A stretch of DNA of 64,000 nt from Pseudoxanthomonas suwonensis 11-1. Its GTDB lineage: Bacteria > Pseudomonadota > Gammaproteobacteria > Xanthomonadales > Xanthomonadaceae. The notes beneath the pieces are model-generated. The model saw only the letters and a program-made list of their open reading frames with translations. It was not told where the DNA came from and did not search any database. A program made the translations under genes and the position numbers. This document shows positions 37,862 through 47,032 of the stretch, in pieces (position 1 is the first letter of the stretch; every line of letters starts with the position of its first letter). The stretch spans positions 2,728,001 through 2,792,000 of the forward strand of contig NC_014924.1 in NCBI RefSeq assembly GCF_000185965.1, in the 5' to 3' direction.

Positions 37862-38986
37862 TCAGAGAACCCCGCGCCGCATCTGGTCGCGCTCGATGCT
37901 CTCGAACAGCGCCTGGAAGTTGCCCTCGCCGAAGCCTTCGTTGCCCTTGCGCTGGATGATCTCGAAGAAGATCGGGCCGATCGCGTTCTGGGTGAAGATC
38001 TGCAGCAGCTTGCGCTTCTTGGTCTCCGGGTCGGCGTCGATCAGGATGCGGTTGCGGCGCAGCCGCTCCACGTCCTCGCCATGCTCGGGGATGCGCTGGT
38101 CGATCACGTCGAAATAGGTGTCGGGCGTGTCGAGGAAATCGACGCCGGCCTCGCGCATCTTCTCCACCGTCACGTAGATGTCGTCGGTGAAGCAGGCGAT
38201 GTGCTGGATGCCCTCGCCGTGGTACGCATCGAGGTACTCGTTGATCTGCGACTTGGGATCGGACGACTCGTTGAGCGGGATGCGCACCATGCCGTCCGGC
38301 GCGGTCATGGCCTTGGAGAACAGGCCGGTCTTGGCACCCTTGATGTCGAAGTAGCGGATCTCGCGGAAGTTGAACAGCCGCTCGTAGTAGTCCGCCCACT
38401 TGGACATGTTGCCCTGGTACAGGTTGTGGGTCAGGTGGTCGATGAAGGTCAGGCCGAAACCGGCCGGCTTCAGCTGCACGCCTTCCTCGTACACGTAGTC
38501 CGGGTCGTGGATCGTGCCCTTGGCGTCGTAGCGGTCGACCAGGTACAGCATGCAGTCGCCGATGCCCTTGATCACCGGCGCGGCCACGGCCTTGCTGAGC
38601 TCGTCCTCGGCGCCGAACGCCTCGGCGCCGTTCTTCAGCGCCTGGGTGCGCGCCCAGTCGGCCAGCTTCTTGACCCGGATCGCGAAGCCGCAGGCGCTGG
38701 GGCCGTGCTTCTCGGCAAAGCGTGCCGCGAAGGAGTCCGGATCCTCGTTCAGCAGGAAGGTGCAGTCGCCCTGGCGGTAGGTGCTGATCGGCCGGGTGCG
38801 GTGGCGCGCCACCTTGGTGAAGCCCAGCTTGCGGAAGTAGTCGTGCAGCTGGCCGGCCTGGCCTGCCGGGGCGGCGAACTCGACGAACTCGAAGCCGTCG
38901 ATGCCCATCGGGTTCTCGAAAGTGGTCACCGACATGCCCGGGGTCGGGGCGGTGGCGGACGAAAGGACTTGCGGTTGCACGCTCAT
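37862..38986 (-). CDS. hppD: 4-hydroxyphenylpyruvate dioxygenase
   Basis: A 374-aa vicinal-oxygen-chelate iron enzyme making homogentisate from 4-hydroxyphenylpyruvate. Iron ligands: His in [14 protein letters not shown], His in [14 protein letters not shown] and Glu in [20 protein letters not shown]. It starts [14 protein letters not shown] with AGGAAG upstream. First gene of hppD-hmgA, transcribed divergently from a MarR regulator gene. Confidence 0.97.
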   Translation of the reverse strand: MSVQPQVLSSATAPTPGMSVTTFENPMGIDGFEFVEFAAPAGQAGQLHDYFRKLGFTKVARHRTRPISTYRQGDCTFLLNEDPDSFAARFAEKHGPSACGFAIRVKKLADWARTQALKNGAEAFGAEDELSKAVAAPVIKGIGDCMLYLVDRYDAKGTIHDPDYVYEEGVQLKPAGFGLTFIDHLTHNLYQGNMSKWADYYERLFNFREIRYFDIKGAKTGLFSKAMTAPDGMVRIPLNESSDPKSQINEYLDAYHGEGIQHIACFTDDIYVTVEKMREAGVDFLDTPDTYFDVIDQRIPEHGEDVERLRRNRILIDADPETKKRKLLQIFTQNAIGPIFFEIIQRKGNEGFGEGNFQALFESIERDQMRRGVL

Positions 38987-39018
38987 GATGGCTTCCTGAT
39001 CGCTCCCCGCCGGGGAAC

Positions 39019-39039
39019 GGGGTCTTTGGGATAGACCCC
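39019..39039 (-). promoter_or_regulatory. 5' leader hairpin of hppD
   Basis: GGGGTC-TTTGGGATA-GACCCC forms a 6-bp stem just inside the predicted hppD transcript start. It may stabilise the message or tune initiation; there is no further evidence. Confidence 0.35.
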
Positions 39040-39068
39040 TTTATAGTTACGTGTGCAACCACATGCAA
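39040..39068 (-). promoter_or_regulatory. hppD promoter with MarR-type operator in its spacer
   Basis: On the minus strand TTGCAT (39063-39068) and TATAAA (39040-39045) are separated by exactly 17 bases. The -10 matches 5 of 6; the -35 is weak. The spacer holds the imperfect palindrome GTTACGTGTGCAAC (39046-39059). A MarR gene starts at 39083 on the other strand, so occupancy of this site could repress both genes. Regulator identity and ligand are inferred. Confidence 0.55.
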
Positions 39069-39082
39069 GGTGCCCTGCCGCA

Positions 39083-39595
39083 ATGACTGCAAATGCCAGC
39101 CAAGACGTAACCGGGTCCGCTAATGCAAGGGACGCTGCCGGCCACGCCCAGCTCGAACTGGAACGCTTCCTGCCGTACCGCCTCAGCGTGCTGTCCAACC
39201 GGGTCAGCCAGACGATCGCCGACATGTACCAGAAGCGTTTCGGCCTGGCGATCACCGAGTGGCGCGTGATGGCCGTGCTCGGCCGTTTCCCGGATCTTTC
39301 CGCCAACGAGGTCGCCGAACGCACCGCCATGGACAAGGTCGCCGTCAGCCGCGCGGTCGCGCGCCTGCTCGAGCGCAGCCTGATCAAGCGCGAGATCCAC
39401 AGCGACGACCGTCGCCGCTCGGTGCTGTCGCTGTCCGAGGTCGGCTACACCGTCTACGACGAGATCGCGCCGATGGCGCTGTCGGCCGAGGCGCGCCTGG
39501 TGGCGGCGCTGGACGACGGCGAGCGCGAGGTGCTCGACCGGTTGCTGACCAAGCTCGCGGGTCCGGGCCTGACCGCCCTGCGCGACGGCAACTGA
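39083..39595 (+). CDS. MarR-family transcriptional regulator
   Basis: A 170-aa winged-helix protein. The core (about 30-150) shows ITEWRVMAVLGRFPDLSANE, the recognition-helix region MDKVAVSRAVARLLERSLI and the wing REIHSDDRRRSVLSLSE. It starts MTANASQDV at 39083. It is divergent from hppD with 96 bases between them, including the putative operator, so the simplest model is control of tyrosine catabolism, perhaps relieved by 4-hydroxyphenylpyruvate or homogentisate (inference). Confidence 0.9.
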   Translation: MTANASQDVTGSANARDAAGHAQLELERFLPYRLSVLSNRVSQTIADMYQKRFGLAITEWRVMAVLGRFPDLSANEVAERTAMDKVAVSRAVARLLERSLIKREIHSDDRRRSVLSLSEVGYTVYDEIAPMALSAEARLVAALDDGEREVLDRLLTKLAGPGLTALRDGN

Positions 39596-39601
39596 GCACC
39601 A

Positions 39602-39621
39602 CGCGCGGAGGGGACCGCGCG
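39602..39621. terminator. hairpin between convergent marR-type and thioredoxin-like genes
   Basis: CGCGCGG-AGGGGA-CCGCGCG, a perfect 7-bp stem, lies six bases after the regulator's stop. No T tract; a weak terminator candidate. Confidence 0.3.
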
Positions 39622-39671
39622 GTAGACGCTGTTGGGGGGATGAAACGGGGGGGGAATCGGCCGATGCCGGT

Positions 39672-40265
39672 TCAGGGCGCCGGGGGCGCCCAGGTCTCGA
39701 GGAATTCCCGGATCTGCTTCACGTCGGCGCGGCCGTCGCGCAGCAGCGCGTCGCCCGCACTGGCGTGGAGCACCCGTGCGTCGGCGTCCAGCACCACCAG
39801 GTGCGGCGCCGGCGCCTCCGCCGCGTCGGCGTAGGCCGCCACGAACCCGGCATTGCCGGGCGCACTGCGGTCCACCCGCACCCACACGAACTCCGCGTTG
39901 CGCCGCGAGCGCAGGGCGGCATCGCCCTCGATCCCGGCGGCCAGCGCCTCGCAGGGCCCGCAGCCGGGCTGCCCAAACTCCAGCACGATGCGGCGGTTGC
40001 CGCGTCGCGCCTCGACCTGCGCGGTTTCCAGGTCATCGGCCGCGCTGCGGGACGGATCGAACGCCGCCCGCAGCCCGGCCAGCGCGGCGACGTCCGCCGC
40101 CGCGCGGGTGTTGCCCGACGCCACCTTCTCGCTGGCGTCGTGGGTGTGCGCCTGCTGCGGCGTGGTGTCGACCGGCTGTGCCGGACCGGCCGGGTGCGGG
40201 GATTCGAGCCCGCAACCGGCCAGGGCCAGCAGTACCGATGCCGTCATCGCGCCGCGCGCACCCAT
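39672..40265 (-). CDS. thioredoxin-like lipoprotein
   Basis: A 197-aa protein with a lipoprotein signal (MGARGAMTASVLLALAGC, lipobox LAGC) and a C-terminal thioredoxin fold (about 80-190) with the redox motif CGPC in EFGQPGCGPCEALA. An Ala/Pro/Gln-rich linker precedes the fold. It would be a periplasmic, membrane-tethered thiol oxidoreductase. Its ATG overlaps the stop of the peptide transporter gene (TGATG), so the two are translationally linked; the functional reason is unclear. Confidence 0.85.
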   Translation of the reverse strand: MGARGAMTASVLLALAGCGLESPHPAGPAQPVDTTPQQAHTHDASEKVASGNTRAAADVAALAGLRAAFDPSRSAADDLETAQVEARRGNRRIVLEFGQPGCGPCEALAAGIEGDAALRSRRNAEFVWVRVDRSAPGNAGFVAAYADAAEAPAPHLVVLDADARVLHASAGDALLRDGRADVKQIREFLETWAPPAP

Positions 40266-41791
40266 CACTTCACTCCGTGCATCAGCTTCTGGATCAGCGG
40301 CGCGATCAGGAACAGCAGCACGCCGGCGCCCAGCAGCGCCCAGAAGCCGAAGGTGTAGCCGGCCAGCGCCGAAGCGGTGGTCATGCCGCCTTCGCCGCTG
40401 ACGCTGGAGGCGAAGATGCCCGACAGGTTGTTGCCGATGGCGATCGACAGGAACCAGCCGCCCATGGCCAGGCCGGTCAGCTTGGCCGGTGCCAGCTTGG
40501 TGGTCATGGACAGGCCGATCGGCGACAGGCACAGCTCGCCCACCGACTGGATCACGTAGACCATGAACAGGGTCCAGAACGGGATCTTCAGGGTTTCCGG
40601 GTCGACCAGGCTGGACAGGGCGAACATCAGCAGCAGGAAGGCCAGGCCGTTGAACACCAGGCCCAGGCCGAACTTGCGCGGGATCGAGGGGTTGGCGCGC
40701 CCCATCGCCACCCACAGCCAGGCCAGCACCGGGGCCAGGGTGATGATCGCGATCGAGTTGACCGACTGGAACCAGCCGACCGGGAAGATCCAGCCGCCGA
40801 AGTCGCGGTCGACGATGTTCTGGGCCAGGAAATTGAACGAGCTGCCAGCCTGCTCGAAGAACATCCAGAACAGCACGTTGAAGCCGAAGATGATCAGCAT
40901 CGCGATCACCATGTCGCGCTGCACCTTGCCCTCGCGGATGCCCTCGACCAGCAGCATGATCGCCGGGGCGACGAACAGGGCGATCAGGATCCAGTTCAGC
41001 GCGCCTGCCGGGATGGTCAGCAGCCAGTAGTAGACCGGCACGGCGACCAGGGCGCCGACGATGACCATGGCCACGCGGCCCAGGCCGGTGGCATTGGCCG
41101 GCGGTGCGCCGATGCCCTTCAACTGGGCGCGGCCGAACCAGAACCACAGCAGGCTGCACAGCATGCCGATGCCCGAGGCGATGAACACCACCTTGTAGGC
41201 CGGCAGTTCCGGGGTGCCACCGAACATGCGCTCGGCCAGCCAGCCGGTCAGGATCGGGGCGATGAAGGCACCGAGGTTGATGCCCATGTAGAAGATGGTA
41301 AAGCCCGAATCGCGACGGTCATCGCCGGTGGCGTAAACCTTGCCGACCAGGGTCGAGATGATCGGCTTGAACAGGCCGTTGCCGACGATGATGGTCGCAA
41401 GGCCCAGCTTCAGCCAGGTGTCGCTGGGGATCATGATCAGGAACAGGCCCAGCGCCATGAAGAAGGCGCCGACCAGGATCGAACGCTGGTAGCCGATCAG
41501 CTTGTCGGCCACGTAGCCGCCGAAGATGGCCGCGGCATAGACCAGGGCCAGGTAGGCGCCGTACAGCTCGCTGGCCGGGCCTTCGCCGGTGGCGCTGCCG
41601 TTGTGGAACTGGGCCACGATGTACAGCACCAGCGCCCAGCGCATGCCGTAGAAGGCGAAGCGCTCCCAGAACTCGGTCATGAACAGCATCCACAGCGGAC
41701 GCGGATGACCCAGGGTCTGGGCGAATTCGGGAAGGGAGGGTGGCGTCTGCGGCGGGGCCGCGACCTTGGGCTCGACGACGTCGGCGCTCAT
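40265..41791 (-). CDS. proton-dependent oligopeptide (POT/PTR2) transporter
   Basis: A 508-aa MFS transporter of the POT family that imports di- and tripeptides with protons. Signatures: TEFWERFAFYGMRWALVLYI (ExxER-like motif in helix 1), FGGYVADKLIGYQRSILVGA, FTIFYMGINLGAFIAPILTG and QSVGELCLSPIGLSM. About fourteen membrane segments. AGGA precedes the ATG. It fits a peptide-consuming lifestyle together with the catabolic genes around it. Confidence 0.94.
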   Translation of the reverse strand: MSADVVEPKVAAPPQTPPSLPEFAQTLGHPRPLWMLFMTEFWERFAFYGMRWALVLYIVAQFHNGSATGEGPASELYGAYLALVYAAAIFGGYVADKLIGYQRSILVGAFFMALGLFLIMIPSDTWLKLGLATIIVGNGLFKPIISTLVGKVYATGDDRRDSGFTIFYMGINLGAFIAPILTGWLAERMFGGTPELPAYKVVFIASGIGMLCSLLWFWFGRAQLKGIGAPPANATGLGRVAMVIVGALVAVPVYYWLLTIPAGALNWILIALFVAPAIMLLVEGIREGKVQRDMVIAMLIIFGFNVLFWMFFEQAGSSFNFLAQNIVDRDFGGWIFPVGWFQSVNSIAIITLAPVLAWLWVAMGRANPSIPRKFGLGLVFNGLAFLLLMFALSSLVDPETLKIPFWTLFMVYVIQSVGELCLSPIGLSMTTKLAPAKLTGLAMGGWFLSIAIGNNLSGIFASSVSGEGGMTTASALAGYTFGFWALLGAGVLLFLIAPLIQKLMHGVK

Positions 41792-41847
41792 TGGGATCCT
41801 TGCAGGTACGAACGGGAATGCACGGCGCTGTGCGCCGGAACCGGGCG

Positions 41848-41876
41848 AGAATCACCGACCGGCACCGCATCGTCAA
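41848..41876 (-). promoter_or_regulatory. putative promoter of the peptide transporter gene
   Basis: On the minus strand TTGACG (41871-41876) and GATTCT (41848-41853) are spaced by 17 bases, about 57 bases before the ATG. The -35 is 5 of 6, the -10 only 3 of 6. Confidence 0.4.
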
Positions 41877-42020
41877 TGCACGGGCGCGCCGAAACCACCC
41901 CGTAACCGGCGCGATTCTCCTTTTGAATCAGCATGTTGCATCGGAAACGGCCGCGTATAGCCGGAGCGCCCTTGACGCTGCCTGAAGCGGCCAGGACGGG
42001 CGCCCCGCCCGCCCCGTGGC

Positions 42021-42881
42021 TCAGGTGCCGATGCTGGTGCGGACCTCGAACAGCTCCGGGAAGAAGCTCAGCTCCAGCGCCTCGCGCAGGAAGCCCACCC
42101 CGCTGGACCCACCGGTGCCGCGCTTGAAGCCGATGATGCGCATCACCGTGCGCATGTGGCGGAAGCGCCAGGTCTGGAACTGGGTTTCCAGGTCGACCAG
42201 GTCCTCGCACAGCGAGTATTCGCGCCAGTAGCGGTCGGTGTCCTCGTAGATGCGTTCGAACACCTGGCGCAGCGCCGGGTCGCTGACGTGCGAGCTGCTC
42301 CAGTCGCGGCCCGGCTGCAGGTATCCGGCCGGTATCGCATGGCCGAAACGTGCCAGGTACAGCAGGAACTCCTCGTACAGGCTGGGCCGTTCCAGCTCGG
42401 CGCGCAGCGCCACCTGGCCCTGCGGGTCGTGGGCGAACACCTTCACCATGTCCGCGTTCTTGTTGCCGAGCAGGAACTCGATCGCGCGGTACTGCAGCGA
42501 CTGGAAGCCGGACGACGGACCCAGCAGGTCGCGGAAGCCCATGTACTCCGACGGCGTCATCGTCTCCAGCACCGACCACTGCTCGACCAGCTGGCGCAGC
42601 ACCTGCTTGCCGCGGGCCATCACCTTGCGGGTCTGCCAGACCTGGTCCTGCTGCAGGAAACCGCGCGCGGCCAGCAGTTCGTGCATCAGCAGCTTCAGCC
42701 ACAGCTCCGAGACCTGGTGCTGGATGATGAACAGCATCTCGTCGTGGTGAGCGGGATCGGACAGCGGCTTCTGCGCCGACAGCAGCTGGTCCAGTTGCAG
42801 GTAGCCTGAATAAGTCATGCGGCCCTGCAGATCCGTGTGGATCCCGGGTTCGAGCGAGCGCTGGTTCTTGTCGAGGGTCAT
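42021..42881 (-). CDS. kynA: tryptophan 2,3-dioxygenase
   Basis: A 286-aa haem enzyme converting tryptophan to N-formylkynurenine. It starts [14 protein letters not shown]. Family landmarks: [40 protein letters not shown] (substrate-binding His/Phe region), the haem-ligand His in [14 protein letters not shown] and the GTGGSSG loop. Very similar in length to the structurally known xanthomonad enzyme. Divergent from the oxo-acid dehydrogenase operon; the 224 bases between them show no confident promoter. Confidence 0.96.
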   Translation of the reverse strand: MTLDKNQRSLEPGIHTDLQGRMTYSGYLQLDQLLSAQKPLSDPAHHDEMLFIIQHQVSELWLKLLMHELLAARGFLQQDQVWQTRKVMARGKQVLRQLVEQWSVLETMTPSEYMGFRDLLGPSSGFQSLQYRAIEFLLGNKNADMVKVFAHDPQGQVALRAELERPSLYEEFLLYLARFGHAIPAGYLQPGRDWSSSHVSDPALRQVFERIYEDTDRYWREYSLCEDLVDLETQFQTWRFRHMRTVMRIIGFKRGTGGSSGVGFLREALELSFFPELFEVRTSIGT

Positions 42882-43105
42882 CGGTCGCAACAGCAACGCG
42901 CGCGTGCCGCGCAAGGCCGGCAAGGGTAACGCAGCACCATCGCCCGGGTGATGGCTGGCGCTGTCATCGGTTCAGGGGAACTCGCGGCGATGCGGCAAGT
43001 CCATGTCCTGCAAGCGTTGTTGCGCTGCACGGCGGGTTTTCGCAAGCAAGTCCGTACCATGTGCAACTTTCCTGTCCGCCATCGCGTGCAAGGGTGACTC
43101 CCCCG

Positions 43106-44191
43106 ATGACACTCGCCGCCAGTTTCGAAATCCATTACCTGCAGTACCTCGACGAGGAAGGACGCCAGGTGCGCGAATTCCCGCAGGCGCTGCGCGATCC
43201 GGCGGCGCTGCTGCCGCTGTTCAAGCGCATGCTGTTCGTGCGCGCGTTCGACAGCAAGGCCATCGCCCTGCAGCGCACCGGCAAGCTGGGCACCTACGCG
43301 CCCAGCCTGGGCCACGAGGCGACCCATGTCGGCATCGGCGCCTCGATGCGCAGCGGCGACGTGTTCGCGCCCAGCTACCGCGAGATCGGCACCATGTTCG
43401 AGCGTGGCGTGCGTCCGCGCGACATCCTGATGTACTGGGGTGGCGACGAGCGTGGCAGCGACTTCCCGCGCGACAGCGACGCGGTGGCCGACTTCCCGAT
43501 CTGCGTGCCGATCTCGACCCAGTGCCTGCACGCGGCCGGCACCGCGCTGGCGTTCAAGCTGCGCGGCCAGCCGCACGTGGCCGTGGCCACCTGCGGCGAC
43601 GGCGGCACATCCAAGACCGACTTCTACGCCGCGCTGAACTCCGCCGGCGCCTACCAGCTGCCGCTGGTGCTGGGCGTGGTCAACAACGGCTGGGCGATCT
43701 CGGTGCCGCGCAGCGCGCAGACCGGTGCCCAGACCCTGGCGCAGAAGGGCATCGCCGGCGGCCTGCACGTGCTGCAGGTCGATGGCAATGACCTGGTCGC
43801 CGTGCTCGACGCGATGGGCCAGGCCATGGAGCGCGCGCGCTCCGGCCAGGGCGGCTCGGTGATCGAGTTCCTCACCTACCGCCTGTCCGACCACACCACC
43901 GCCGACGACGCGCGCCGCTACCGCGAGGACGCCGAGGTCAAGGCCGCCTGGCAGCGCGAACCGATCGCGCGCCTGCGCACCTGGCTCACCGCCCAGGGCG
44001 CGTGGAGCGAGGCCGAGGAAGCCGCGTGGAAGATCGAATGCGAGCGCGAGGTCAACGCCGAGGTCGACGCCTACCTGGCCACCACCGCGCAGCCGGTGGA
44101 GGCGATGTTCGACTACCTGTACGCCGATCCGCCGGCGGACCTGCTCGCGCAGCGCGCCGCCGCCCTCGCCCTGGAGCAGCGCCATGGATGA
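43106..44191 (+). CDS. bkdA1: branched-chain 2-oxo-acid dehydrogenase E1 alpha subunit
   Basis: A 361-aa thiamine-diphosphate enzyme subunit that decarboxylates branched-chain oxo-acids from Val, Leu and Ile. Start MTLAASFEIHYLQYLDEEGR at 43106. The cofactor motif begins GDGGTSKTDFYAALN and ends VVNNGWAISVPR. TYRLSDHTTADDARRYR corresponds to the phosphorylation-loop region of E1alpha. It is followed by E1beta and E2; no E3 gene is in the window. Assignment to branched-chain rather than acetoin substrates rests on sequence type. Confidence 0.92.
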   Translation: MTLAASFEIHYLQYLDEEGRQVREFPQALRDPAALLPLFKRMLFVRAFDSKAIALQRTGKLGTYAPSLGHEATHVGIGASMRSGDVFAPSYREIGTMFERGVRPRDILMYWGGDERGSDFPRDSDAVADFPICVPISTQCLHAAGTALAFKLRGQPHVAVATCGDGGTSKTDFYAALNSAGAYQLPLVLGVVNNGWAISVPRSAQTGAQTLAQKGIAGGLHVLQVDGNDLVAVLDAMGQAMERARSGQGGSVIEFLTYRLSDHTTADDARRYREDAEVKAAWQREPIARLRTWLTAQGAWSEAEEAAWKIECEREVNAEVDAYLATTAQPVEAMFDYLYADPPADLLAQRAAALALEQRHG

Positions 44192-44294
44192 CATCCGCAG
44201 CCACCGTGCCGACAGCAGCCTGGCCGGTGTCCACGCAGCCGCCGGTGCCGGCGACAGCGCGCCGGCGCCCGCTCCCCGTGGTGGAGACCAGCCG

Positions 44295-45293
44295 ATGAGC
44301 CAGACCCCGACCGCGACCCCGATCACCCTGATCGAGGCGATCACCCGCGCCCTGGCCTGGGAGCTGGAGCACGATCCGTCCGTGCTGGTGCTGGGCGAGG
44401 ACGTGGGCGTGAACGGCGGCGTGTTCCGCGCCACCGCCGGCCTGCAGCAGAAGTTCGGCCCGCAGCGCGTGCTCGACACCCCGCTGGACGAGACCACCAT
44501 CGCCGGCCTCTCGGTCGGCCTGGCCGCGCAGGGCATGAAGCCGGTGGCCGAGGCCCAGTTCGACGGCTTCGTCTACCCGATGCTCGACCACCTCATCTGC
44601 CACGCCGCGCGCCTGCGCAACCGCACCCGTGGCCGCCTGCACTGCCCGATGGTGCTGCGCGTGCCGTGGGGTGGCGGCATCCGCGCGCCGGAGCACCACA
44701 GCGAAGCCAACGAGGCGATGTTCACCAACGTCCCGGGACTGCGCGTGGTGATGCCGTCCTCGCCGCAGCGCGCCTACGGCCTGTTGCTGGCCGCGATCCG
44801 CGACGAGGACCCGGTGATCTACATGGAGCCCAAGCGCATCTACCGCCAGTACAAGGAACTGGTGGTGGACGACGGCGAGGCGCTGCCGCTGGACGTGTGC
44901 TTCGTCCTGCGCGACGGCACCGACGTGACCCTGGTTGCCTGGGGCGCGCAGGTGAAGGAAGCGCTGGAGGCCGCCGAGGCGCTGGAAGCCGAAGGCATCA
45001 GCGCCGAGGTCATCGACGTGGCCACCCTGCGTCCGCTGGACTTCGCCACCATCGCCGAGTCCGTCTCGCGCACCGGCCGCTGCGTGATCGTGCAGGAAGC
45101 CCCGCGCACCGCCGGCTTCGGCGCCGAGATCGCCGCGCGCCTGGCCGAGGAGTCGATGTACGACCTGGTTGCCCCGGTGCAGCGCGTGACCGGCTGGGAT
45201 ACCCACATCCCGCTGTTCCGCCTGGAAATGAAGTTCCTGCCCAGCGTGGAGCGCATCGTTGCCGCGGCCCGCGCGGCGATGGCCCACGGCTGA
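44295..45293 (+). CDS. bkdA2: branched-chain 2-oxo-acid dehydrogenase E1 beta subunit
   Basis: A 332-aa transketolase-like beta subunit; contains VLGEDVGVNGGVFRAT, DTPLDETTIAGLSVGLA and HHSEANEAMFTNVPGLRVVMPSS. The ATG at 44295 (MSQTPTATPITLIEAITRAL) is chosen because GGTGGAGA precedes it and it gives the usual length. A longer version from 44184 would overlap E1alpha and add 37 Ala/Pro/Gly-rich residues. Forms the alpha2-beta2 E1 with the upstream product. Confidence 0.92.
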   Translation: MSQTPTATPITLIEAITRALAWELEHDPSVLVLGEDVGVNGGVFRATAGLQQKFGPQRVLDTPLDETTIAGLSVGLAAQGMKPVAEAQFDGFVYPMLDHLICHAARLRNRTRGRLHCPMVLRVPWGGGIRAPEHHSEANEAMFTNVPGLRVVMPSSPQRAYGLLLAAIRDEDPVIYMEPKRIYRQYKELVVDDGEALPLDVCFVLRDGTDVTLVAWGAQVKEALEAAEALEAEGISAEVIDVATLRPLDFATIAESVSRTGRCVIVQEAPRTAGFGAEIAARLAEESMYDLVAPVQRVTGWDTHIPLFRLEMKFLPSVERIVAAARAAMAHG

Positions 45294-45431
45294 TCCGGGA
45301 CCGCGTGCGGCCCCGGCCGCCGCGGTCCGTTACCTTGAAGACCCGGACGGCATGCCGCGGCCCCGAGCCGCGGCGGCACGCCCCCGCCCGTCGATCCGCG
45401 TGATCGACCGACCGATCGAGAGAGTTACGCG

Positions 45432-46820
45432 ATGAGCCAGACCAAGACCTTCCACCTGCCCGACCTGGGCGAGGGCCTGCCGGACGCGACCATCGTCGAG
45501 TGGTTCGTCAAGGAGGGCGACATCATCCGCCTGGACGAGCCGCTGGTCTCGATGGAGACCGCCAAGGCGGTGGTGGAAGTGCCCTCGCCGGTGTCCGGCA
45601 AGGTCCTGCGCCTGGCCGGCAAGGCCGGCGACGTGGTGGTCACCGGCGCGATGCTGGCCGAGTTCGAACCCGATGCCAGCCTGCCACAGCGCGCCGAAGG
45701 CCATGACACCGGCCACCACCACGGCGCCCCGGCCAAGCCCGCCAAGGCCACCGCCAGCGACGACTGCGGCGAACTGCCGGTGCAGCCGGCGCCGTCGGAA
45801 GCGCGTGGCGGGGACGCCGGCACCGTGGTCGGCGCGATGCAGAGCTCCGACGCCGTGCACGCCGAGCGTGCGATTGCGGTCGGCGGGGTCAAGGCCATGC
45901 CTGCGGTACGTGCACTGGCGCGCAAGCTGGGCGTGGACCTGGCCCGCGTCCCCGCCACCGGTCCGGACGGCACCGTCAGCCTCGCCGACGTGAAGCAGGC
46001 CGCGGCCGATCCCGCGCGCCTCCTCCCCTCCACCGCCAACACCCAGGGTCGGACGGCGCAGGCGCCAGCTCCGGCCGCCGCTTCGGCGCCCGCTCCCTCC
46101 GTGCAGCAGCGCACTCCCGTCTCCGCCGCCGGCCGCCCGATGCGTACCCGTCCGCCGGGCGCCGACGCCGGTGCCGCCGCCAGCGGCCAGCCCGAGCAGC
46201 TCAAGGGCGTGCGCCGCAACATGGCGCGGGTGATGGCCGATGCGCACAGCAAGGTCGTGCCGACCACCCTGGTCGACGACGCCGACCTGCACGCCTGGAT
46301 CGGCAAGCAGGACATCACCGCGCGCCTGGTCCGAGCGATCGTGGCAGCGTGCAAGGCCGTGCCCGCGCTCAATGCCTGGTTCGACGGCGAGGCGCTGGCG
46401 GTCACCCGCCATCCGCACGTGGACGTGGGCATCGCCGTGGACACCGACGACGGCCTGTTCGTGCCGGCGCTGCGCAACGCCGACATGCTCGATGCCAACG
46501 GCATCCGCGCCGGCATCAACCGCCTGCGCGCGCAGGTCGAAGAGCGCAGCATCGCCGCCAGCGAGCTGTCCGGCTACACCATCTCGCTGTCCAACTTCGG
46601 CATGTTCGCCGGCCGCTACGCCACCCCGGTGGTGGTGCCGCCGTGCGTGGCCATCGTCGGCGCCGGCAAGCTCAGCCACGACGTGGTCGCGGTCATGGGC
46701 GGCATCGAAGTCCACCGCCGCCTGCCGATCTCGCTGACTTTCGACCACCGCGCAGCCACCGGCGGCGAAGCCGCCCGCTTCCTGCGCGCCCTGCTCGACG
46801 ACATGGCCCTGCCGAACTAG
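45432..46820 (+). CDS. bkdB: dihydrolipoyl acyltransferase E2 of branched-chain complex
   Basis: A 462-aa E2 core: N-terminal lipoyl domain with lipoyl-Lys45 in SMETAKAVVEVPSP, an Ala/Pro linker, an E3-binding domain (AMPAVRALARKLGVDLARV, about 155-190), a second flexible linker and the acyltransferase domain (about 250-462). The active-site motif, HxxxDG in most family members, reads HRAATGG here (DHRAATGGEAARF): the His and Arg are kept but the Asp position is Thr. GAGAG precedes the ATG. It lies 138 bases after E1beta. Confidence 0.93.
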   Translation: MSQTKTFHLPDLGEGLPDATIVEWFVKEGDIIRLDEPLVSMETAKAVVEVPSPVSGKVLRLAGKAGDVVVTGAMLAEFEPDASLPQRAEGHDTGHHHGAPAKPAKATASDDCGELPVQPAPSEARGGDAGTVVGAMQSSDAVHAERAIAVGGVKAMPAVRALARKLGVDLARVPATGPDGTVSLADVKQAAADPARLLPSTANTQGRTAQAPAPAAASAPAPSVQQRTPVSAAGRPMRTRPPGADAGAAASGQPEQLKGVRRNMARVMADAHSKVVPTTLVDDADLHAWIGKQDITARLVRAIVAACKAVPALNAWFDGEALAVTRHPHVDVGIAVDTDDGLFVPALRNADMLDANGIRAGINRLRAQVEERSIAASELSGYTISLSNFGMFAGRYATPVVVPPCVAIVGAGKLSHDVVAVMGGIEVHRRLPISLTFDHRAATGGEAARFLRALLDDMALPN

Positions 46821-46852
46821 GGCCAGCGTCACTGCAAGCAAAAAAAAACCGA

Positions 46853-46981
46853 AAAACCGGGGTCAGAGTGCAATTTCCCAGGCCGGCGCCTACGTGGCAG
46901 CCGCGGCGGATGGCAGGAAATTGCACTCTGACCCCGGTTTTCTTTGCTTCGACGGAAATTGCACTCTGACCCCGGTTTTTT
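46853..46981. repeat. three copies of a GGGGTCAGAGTGCAATTTCC element (REP/MITE-like)
   Basis: Copy A (46853-46878) reads AAAACCGGGGTCAGAG then TGCAATTTCC. Copies B (46916-46941) and C (46954-46981) are its reverse complement. A and B are a 26-bp inverted pair around about 37 bases and would form a long hairpin; C repeats the right arm. T-rich ends after B and C could also terminate the bkd transcript. I recall this 20-mer as recurrent in xanthomonad genomes, often near REP-associated transposases; none is encoded here. Confidence 0.85.
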
Positions 46982-47032
46982 GCGGGCGCGCGGGGGTATC
47001 TTCGGGGCTGGTCCCGCAGCCGGAGCAAGCCG

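Noticed and set aside
42882-43105. Lrp- or BkdR-type binding sites between kynA and the bkd genes
   Set aside because: Some TTGC-rich words are present, but no repeat or dyad is clear enough to call.
44184-44294. Longer start for E1 beta overlapping E1 alpha
   Set aside because: Adds 37 low-complexity residues absent from the family, while 44295 has a better ribosome site and gives the usual length. Not fully excluded.
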